Assembly: GCF_021535135.1 (NCBI RefSeq)
Contig: NZ_CP091036.1
Span: 4,278,001 to 4,342,000, forward strand
Length of the DNA: 64,000 nt
Direction: 5' to 3'
From: Antarcticibacterium sp. 1MA-6-2
GTDB taxonomy: Bacteria; Bacteroidota; Bacteroidia; Flavobacteriales; Flavobacteriaceae
Position 1 is the first letter of the stretch, and every line of letters starts with the position of its first letter. The translations under genes and the position numbers were made by a program. Below, piece after piece: positions 58,480 through 64,000 of the stretch. The notes beneath the pieces are model-generated. The model had not been told where the DNA came from. It saw nothing but the letters and a program-made list of their open reading frames with translations, and ran no database searches.

Positions 58480-60393
58480 ATGAAAAAGATTCTTCTGCCA
58501 GTGCTCTTTTTTCTTTGTCTTGTTTCCTGCAAAGAGAAGGAAGAACCGAAAGCAAAGAAAGAAATAGCTACTTATTCCATTGAACAATTTATGGATAACG
58601 AATCGGTATTCGGAGGAAGCTTTTCTCCTGATAATTCCAGGCTGTTGGTTACCAGTAATCGATCGGGAATTTTTAATATGTATACCATTCCGGTTTCAGG
58701 AGGGGAATTCACACCTGTAACAGAATCTGATAGCGCATCAGTTTACGCTATTTCTTATTTTCCTGAAGACGAAAGAATACTTTTTAGAATGGATGACAAC
58801 GGTGATGAAGTCTACAAGATCTTTGTAAAAGACGGGGATAGTATAAGACGTCTTACTCCTGCTGAAAATGCGAGGGCACTGTTCTACGGTTGGTCTAAAG
58901 ATGGAAATAGTTTTTACTACGGAAGCAATCAAAGGGACAGTAAGTATACTGATGTTTATAAAATGGATACCGAAACCTTTACTCCCGAGCTTATTTATGA
59001 AAATTCTGAAGCTTATGATTTCGGGCGTATTTCTCCTGATGGAAAATTTATCGCTTTAAGTAAGTCGATTAATACAAATGATTCAGATCTTTTTCTTTAC
59101 AATCTTGATTCAAAGGATTTAAAAAAGATAAACAGTACACAAAGCGGAAATTCTCCCCAGGATTTCTCTCCTAATAGTGAGTACTTCTACTATACAACTG
59201 ATGCCGGAGCCGAATTCTCTTACCTAATGAGATATGATATTGAAAATGGATCTACAGAAAAGGTAATGGAAAAAGATTGGGACATTGCAGGAATGGGATT
59301 TAGTGAAAAGGGAATCTACCAAATGGTCTTCATTAATGAAGATGCGGCAAATACGATTGAAGTTACCAATACCAAAACAGGTGAAGAGGTAGATTTTCCT
59401 GAATTTGAAAATGCTTTTATAACAGGTTTGGATATTTCCCGTGATGAAAGTATGGCTGTTTTAAACGTGGGTGGATCGCACACACCTACCAATCTCTATT
59501 CGTACAATATGAAAACGGGAGAGCATACAAAACTTACCAATGTTCTAAACGATGAAATTGAGCAGGAGGATCTTGTCACAGCCGAAGTTATTCGATATGA
59601 ATCCTTTGATGGGACTGAAATACCTGCAATTTATTACAAACCCCACAATGCATCTGTAGAAAATAAAGTCCCTGCTCTTGTATGGGTACATGGAGGGCCG
59701 GGAGGACAATCGAGGCAGAACTTCAGTTCATTCATTCAATATCTTGTGAATCACGGCTATGCTGTTTTAGCAGTAAATAATCGCGGAAGTAGTGGGTACG
59801 GGAAAACATTTTTCCAAATGGATGATCAAAACCACGGCGACAAAGATCTTAAAGATTGTATTGAAGGAAAAAATTGGTTAGCAGAACAGCCAGAAATAGA
59901 CCCTGCTAAAATTGGGATTATTGGAGGTTCCTACGGAGGCTTTATGACCATGGCAGCGCTCACCTTTGCTCCTGAAGAATTTGACGTGGGAGTGAATATC
60001 TACGGAGTAACAAACTGGATGAGGACCTTAAAAAGTATTCCGCCCTGGTGGGAGTCTTTTAAGGATGCTCTTTATCTTGAGATGGGTGATCCTAACACCC
60101 AGGATAGTGTGAGGTTAAAAGAAATTTCTCCCTTATTTCATACGGAAAATGTTACAAAGCCCTTGCTTGTATTGCAGGGATCGCAGGATCCAAGCGTCCT
60201 CCAGGTGGAGTCTGACGAAATAGTAGAGAACGTGCGGAAGAATGGGGTGCTAGTAGAGTACGTACTGTTCGAGGATGAAGGACATGGGTTTGTAAAAAAG
60301 GAAAATCAAATAGAGGCTTATGAAAAGACATTAGAATTCCTGAATAAGTATCTTAAAGAAAAGCCTGCCGAGGTAAAGGAAATTAAAACCTGA
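58480..60393 (+). CDS. S9-family prolyl oligopeptidase lipoprotein
   Basis: 637 residues. MKKILLPVLFFLCLVSCKEK is a lipoprotein signal. The beta-propeller part has repeated motifs such as FGGSFSPDNSRLLVTSNRS and YDFGRISPDGKFIALS. The C-terminal hydrolase has GIIGGSYGGFMTMA (Ser near 485), QGSQDPSVLQ (Asp near 570) and DEGHGFVK (His near 602). It cleaves dipeptides or small peptides at the cell surface or in the periplasm. At 60249-60254 GCTAGT gives GVLVEY where the family usually reads VPVEY, consistent with GCCGGT. A terminator follows. Confidence 0.93.
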   Translation: MKKILLPVLFFLCLVSCKEKEEPKAKKEIATYSIEQFMDNESVFGGSFSPDNSRLLVTSNRSGIFNMYTIPVSGGEFTPVTESDSASVYAISYFPEDERILFRMDDNGDEVYKIFVKDGDSIRRLTPAENARALFYGWSKDGNSFYYGSNQRDSKYTDVYKMDTETFTPELIYENSEAYDFGRISPDGKFIALSKSINTNDSDLFLYNLDSKDLKKINSTQSGNSPQDFSPNSEYFYYTTDAGAEFSYLMRYDIENGSTEKVMEKDWDIAGMGFSEKGIYQMVFINEDAANTIEVTNTKTGEEVDFPEFENAFITGLDISRDESMAVLNVGGSHTPTNLYSYNMKTGEHTKLTNVLNDEIEQEDLVTAEVIRYESFDGTEIPAIYYKPHNASVENKVPALVWVHGGPGGQSRQNFSSFIQYLVNHGYAVLAVNNRGSSGYGKTFFQMDDQNHGDKDLKDCIEGKNWLAEQPEIDPAKIGIIGGSYGGFMTMAALTFAPEEFDVGVNIYGVTNWMRTLKSIPPWWESFKDALYLEMGDPNTQDSVRLKEISPLFHTENVTKPLLVLQGSQDPSVLQVESDEIVENVRKNGVLVEYVLFEDEGHGFVKKENQIEAYEKTLEFLNKYLKEKPAEVKEIKT

Positions 60394-60410
60394 TCCCGAT
60401 TTTATAATTA

Positions 60411-60442
60411 TACAAAAGGGGCCAACTGGCCCTTTTGTATTT
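60411..60442. terminator. Bidirectional terminator between S9 peptidase and DUF4242
   Basis: TACAAAAGGGGCC AACT GGCCCTTTTGTA forms a 12-bp stem with a single bulged G, then TTTT on the plus strand and AAAA-to-T on the minus strand. It serves both convergent genes. Confidence 0.88.
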
Positions 60443-60454
60443 TCTGCTGATTAA

Positions 60455-60739
60455 CTAAGTCGTTTCCTCTTCGGCTGTTACAGGATCAATTACAGCCATA
60501 ACCTTATTTACTGAGTTAGCGGGGAAGCCTCCCTGCCTGGCATGTTCTTGTATCATTTCTTCATTTGGAGCATTGTAGATACAGTAGATTTTATTTCCTG
60601 TAACATAGCTATGAACCCAGTTTATCTGGGGTCCCAGGTTTTGCAAAACTCCACAGGAGGTTTGGGAAATAGATTTTAGTTGATCTGCAGAAAGTTCCCC
60701 GGCGCCGGGAATTTCCCTTTCAATTACAAATTTTGGCAT
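60455..60739 (-). CDS. DUF4242 (nickel-responsive-like ferredoxin-fold) protein
   Basis: 94 residues. KFVIEREIPGAGELSADQLK at the start and WVHSYVTGNKIYCIYNAPNE with VMAVIDPVTAEEETT at the end are typical of DUF4242, a small ferredoxin-like fold annotated elsewhere as nickel- or stress-responsive. No experimental function is known. Monocistronic. Intact. Confidence 0.85.
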   Translation of the reverse strand: MPKFVIEREIPGAGELSADQLKSISQTSCGVLQNLGPQINWVHSYVTGNKIYCIYNAPNEEMIQEHARQGGFPANSVNKVMAVIDPVTAEEETT

Positions 60740-60941
60740 GACATTAATGAATTAATTGATCCTACTCTTCTGGCTTTTCGGTTTCTCCCCGTTTAACTCC
60801 GGTGACGGCCACTAAGTCACAATACAATTAAATAGTATTACCTGCAAAAAAGAAGATGCAGTAGCTGGCTGGTAAAAAGAATTACTATCTAATTTACTGA
60901 TTTTCCGGATTTAAGGTCTTGCTTGAGGAAAAAAAGTTAAA

Positions 60942-62812
60942 TTAAAACTCAATGGCAGTGACAACTTCTAATATTATTTCCTCTCCTAACTCTTCTTCTA
61001 TTTCGTTTTTAATTCGTTTTATATCTTCATCCTTGAGAGAACTGGAGCCAACAAGTCTCACTGAAACTCTTAAAGGAGTACCCAGCCTTACTTTTACATT
61101 TCTTAAAACAACTTTGTCAAATGTTGCCTTCTCCAGGATATTTGTGAAAGCGGCTTCTTCCTGAATACGATTAAAGGATAGAGAAAGGGGGATCATAACA
61201 AGTATAACTATTAGCAGTGTGTACACCAATCCCATTCTGGCCCGTTTAAAAGGGGCAAAACCTAACAGAAGAAAAGTAATTCCTGCAAATAATATAATTC
61301 CTGCCATGTTAGTGAGATAAAGCAGGAAAGCACCTGAAAATACTTCCCAGCTCCACCAGCCAATTCCTATTCCCGCAACGGCAAGAGGAGGAACAAGAGC
61401 CACCGCAATAGCGACTCCCGCAAGACTCTTAGCAATCTCTTCTTTGGCATGAGCATAAGCTGCAGCAATACCCGATGCCACTGCTATACCGAGGTCAAGA
61501 AGAGTAGGAGAGAGTCGTGCATCAATTTCGGGAGTGAGAACTTTTAATGGGATCATTAAACTAACAACCGCTGCAAAAGTAAGTGCCACCAGGGTTCCAA
61601 TGAGAATTGTAATTATGCCCTTTTTAAGCATGTTTGTGTCATACCTCACCATTCCCATAGAAAAAGAAACTATAGGAGATATAATGGGCGCAAGGATCAT
61701 AGCTCCAATAATTACCGGAGAAGAGTTTCCAAACAGTCCAAAGGTGGCAATAACGGCAGAGAGGATCATCATCACCACAAAAGGAGATGAAACTTTTGCA
61801 TTTTCTCTTAGCACCTTGAAAAGTTCCTGAAACTCTTCTGTAGTAGCCCGGGGCAAAATAGGGAGTTTTCTTTTAGTAAGTTCGTCTCTTAATTCCCCTT
61901 TAGGCAGCTTTTCTGTCTTAAAACTCTTTTTTTCTCCTCCTCCGTTTTCTTCGGTAGCATAAATGCTTTTTTGTTTTAAAAGAAGGGCTTCCTGTTTAAC
62001 CTCCAGTATAATAACCTCTGCAGAATTCTTTAAACCATCTACGGTAAAATCGATAGCTGTTTCATTTTCAATCTTTAAATAAGGTGCTTTTATTTGACCT
62101 ATAAATGAGGGTAAGACATCCATAGGCTTTTTCCGAGGCATCAAACTTCGCAACAGAAACCAGAATAATTCAAAGACATTCTGGGGAGAAAGTATCAACA
62201 CATGAAACATTCCGTCGTTAGTAGCACTTTTGGAAATAAGTCTTTTTGATACTACAGAGTTTAAAGGATGCTCAACTACAATCATTCCCAGTGCAGATGT
62301 AAGGACAATCTTCTCCTCGTCTGAACTTAGTCTAAAAGATCTATGAGTTAAAGAAGGTAACTTTTTAAGGTTTTTTAGAAAATTTACAACCTCCTGCACA
62401 AAAGATCTTTTTACAGGTGCCTCAGTCAATGCAAAAACATCTCCGATATTTACTGCCTGGAACACGGGCTTTCCGTTACAAAAAAGAAAATCTAACCTGT
62501 GACTGTCCTTACTATCCAGGATTTCCTTGACGGCTTCTTCTAATTTGCCGGAAGTTCCCAAACCTTTAGAGGTATAGGTGTTCCCGGGGTGGGGTAGTAC
62601 TCCCCACTAAGCCAATGACGTTCCCCCGCTAGAGGAAGGAAACCTCTTAAATCTTCATCGTTTAAGTAGGCTATAACAGTTGCTCCTTCTTCTGCATTGA
62701 AATCATCAGGAAAAGGAAATTCTACCGTTCTTGTCTCACATTTAGACAGAAGGGGAAGAACATTTTTTTTTACTGTTTCTATATCAGCTGTTTGATGTAG
62801 AATATAATACAT
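60942..62812 (-). CDS. DUF389/TIGR00341 membrane protein (split by two errors)
   Basis: About 623 residues as one protein. The N-terminal region has LLSKCETRTVEFPFPDDFNA and GATVIAYLNDEDLRGFLPLA. The membrane part has at least five helices (MMILSAVIATFGLFGNSSPV, IGAMILAPIISPIVSFSMGM and AGVAIAVALVPPLAVAGIGI), the DUF389 core. As given it is two ORFs. ACTAAGC at 62606-62612 for ACCGGC plus one extra C in the CCCC just before it repair this to GERHWPVGVLPHPGNTYTSK then GLGTSGKLEEAV. Function unknown; some relatives are linked to lipid or stress phenotypes. Confidence 0.87.
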
Positions 62813-62922
62813 AGAAGTTCATTGCGGTTAGTCTCCTGCAAGATAACATTTTTAAAAACCAGGCCTTTGCTTTTAACCTTAGCCTGCCATGCAGTAGTAG
62901 TTGATGTTAAGGGACGAAATAT

Positions 62923-63510
62923 TCAGCCTAGGCCATTATATTTTCCAGCTTTAAATGTTGAAGAAGCATTATAGTTTTGGCATCTTTTAATTCCCCGGTT
63001 CTCACCATTTCCCAGGCTTTTTTAAAAGGCATTTCTATAACTTCTATTTCTTCCTGTTCTTCTTCAAGCCCTCCACCTTCATCTACCTTCATATCATTGG
63101 AATATTCAGCAACAAAAAAGTGCATAATTTCTGTAACAGAGCCTGGTGACATATAGGCTTCAAAAATTTTCACAGGATTTGAGATATTATAACCTGTTTC
63201 CTCCCTCGCTTCTTTAATTACACAATCCTTGGGAGTATCATTTTCTAAAAGACTAAGCACAGGCTTCTGTAAGATAACCATTGGTGTTATGGTTTAAATA
63301 GGTGGGGAGTCGAAATTGCCGGGTAAGGACGATCATTTTTGTGGATTTATTATATAATAACACAGTAGCGCCATCCCCTGTGTCATAACTCTCCCTTGTT
63401 TGCTCTTCCCAATCCCCAACTTTAGTTCTAATATCAAAAGTTATTTCATTTAATTTCCCCCAGTTATTTGAGAGAACTTTATTTTTTTTAATTTTTATAT
63501 TTTCTTCCAA
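62923..63510 (-). CDS. nudK: NUDIX hydrolase, NudK-like (two errors)
   Basis: About 195 residues after repair. KNKVLSNNWGKLNEITFDIR and TRESYDTGDGATVLLYNKST match NudK (GDP-mannose pyrophosphatase). ACTAAGC at 63252-63258 repairs to TEACAGLLENDTPKDCVIKE followed by AREETGYN, the Nudix box. GCCTAGGC at 62926-62933 (for GCCGGC) makes a premature TAG; restoring it ends the protein IMAG. The two errors (+1, +2) cancel. The start is TTG at 63508-63510. The likely activity is hydrolysis of GDP-mannose or a related sugar nucleotide. Confidence 0.85.
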
Positions 63511-63689
63511 GGATTATAATTTTCATTTGATTGCTCGAAATTATTAATTCTATTTCCGTTGTGCAGCAGGTTTATTATTTCTTTAGCAAAAGATTTTAAG
63601 GAATTTCGAAACAGGTAATAAACCCATTTCTCGAGAGCCCCATATTTTTTATATTATATTTACTTTTCTCAGGATTTATCTTACTCAGG

Positions 63690-64000
63690 ATGAAAAAATT
63701 TCAAAAAACTGTAATAACCATGACCGCAATATTTTTCTCATTAGTTACCTCTGCTCAAAATTTTCACTTTAACAAGGATCACGATGCGTTACAGGTGAAA
63801 AATTTAGAAAGATCAGCAAATTTTTATAAAGATATATTGAAGTTGAAGGAAATTGAAAACGGAGGATTGGGAAGCCATATTCGGTGGTTCCAACTCAATA
63901 ATTCTGTTCAAATTCACCTTATTGAAAGTGAAGAAAGAACTCAAAAGAAAAAAGGGATCCACATGGCTTTTAATACTGATAAGCTCGAGGAATTCATGGA
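63690..64000 (+). CDS. Exported VOC-family protein, truncated by the window end
   Basis: 103 residues visible, running off the right edge. The signal peptide is MTAIFFSLVTSAQ after a basic start MKKFQKTVIT. The mature part HDALQVKNLERSANFYKDIL and RWFQLNNSVQIHLIESEERT with KKKGIHMAFNTDKLEEFM is a VOC/glyoxalase module. Periplasmic or secreted; such exported VOC proteins are uncommon but known in Bacteroidota. Substrate unknown. Confidence 0.75.
   Translation, partial: MKKFQKTVITMTAIFFSLVTSAQNFHFNKDHDALQVKNLERSANFYKDILKLKEIENGGLGSHIRWFQLNNSVQIHLIESEERTQKKKGIHMAFNTDKLEEFM

Overview
The window reads as a chromosomal segment of a marine-type Flavobacteriaceae (Bacteroidota), close in gene content to the Gramella/Salegentibacter/Salinimicrobium group. 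The evidence is the AT-rich base composition, promoter elements of the Bacteroidota form TAnnTTTG, lineage-restricted families (DUF4835, DUF6503, DUF6913, DUF5686, the Bacteroidota-type RNA polymerase omega), a type IX secretion C-terminal sorting domain, and the conserved block dapA-bamD-rpoZ-coaBC-DUF4835-recN-fabI. It is mostly housekeeping DNA. I see no rRNA, tRNA, CRISPR array, prophage or transposase.

Layout: 1-3.9 kb holds an AsmA/DUF748-like protein, a long GAPDH and an HtrA protease (minus strand). 4.0-7.2 kb is a plus-strand run of dapF, an acetyltransferase, mltG and a lysozyme-like exported protein. 7.2-13.6 kb contains a small-molecule or rRNA methylase, a low-molecular-weight phosphatase, dnaA, a thioesterase, yigZ, an EamA transporter, a HAD phosphatase and ribD. 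13.6-18.3 kb has a GNAT gene, prmC, a LOG-family gene, a VOC protein and ligA. 18.4-20.0 kb is a 5'-nucleotidase split over two genes. 20.2-30.9 kb is the dapA-to-coaE biosynthesis and envelope block. 31-33.3 kb encodes a two-component system. 33.4-39.0 kb is one giant secreted HYR-repeat adhesin-like gene. 39.0-48.2 kb is a minus-strand run (miaA, ion channel, DUF3857, DnaQ-UvrC-like nuclease, yggS, DUF1015, 3-hydroxybutyryl-CoA dehydrogenase, Gfo/Idh oxidoreductase). 48.4-64 kb mixes pcm, DUF5686, smpB, two lipoproteins, VOC proteins, a DsbA-like protein, an esterase, a four-helix-bundle gene between tandem-repeat arrays, an S9 peptidase, DUF4242, DUF389 and nudK.

The most striking signal is not a gene. 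About two dozen genes, several essential, are broken by small indels or stops, and most of the breaks sit at one kind of place: a sequence of the form R-CT(T)(A)AG-Y where restoring RCCGGY repairs both the frame and the family motif. Only one intact RCCGGY was found in the 64 kb, while CCGG in other contexts (RCCGGR, YCCGGY) is common and intact. The simplest reading is a long-read (nanopore-like) assembly of DNA methylated at RCCGGY, the Cfr10I/BsrFI sequence, with systematic base-calling errors. The window therefore records an RCCGGY-specific methyltransferase encoded elsewhere in this genome. A second class of breaks is ordinary homopolymer error. Gene coordinates below span the repaired genes, and each entry states where the break lies.

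The genes otherwise form ordinary modules: lysine and peptidoglycan supply (dapF, dapA, mltG), outer-membrane assembly (bamD), CoA synthesis (coaBC, coaE), fatty-acid synthesis (fabI), replication and repair (dnaA, ligA, recN), translation quality control (smpB, prmC, miaA), envelope stress (htrA, two-component system) and secretion (T9SS cargo).
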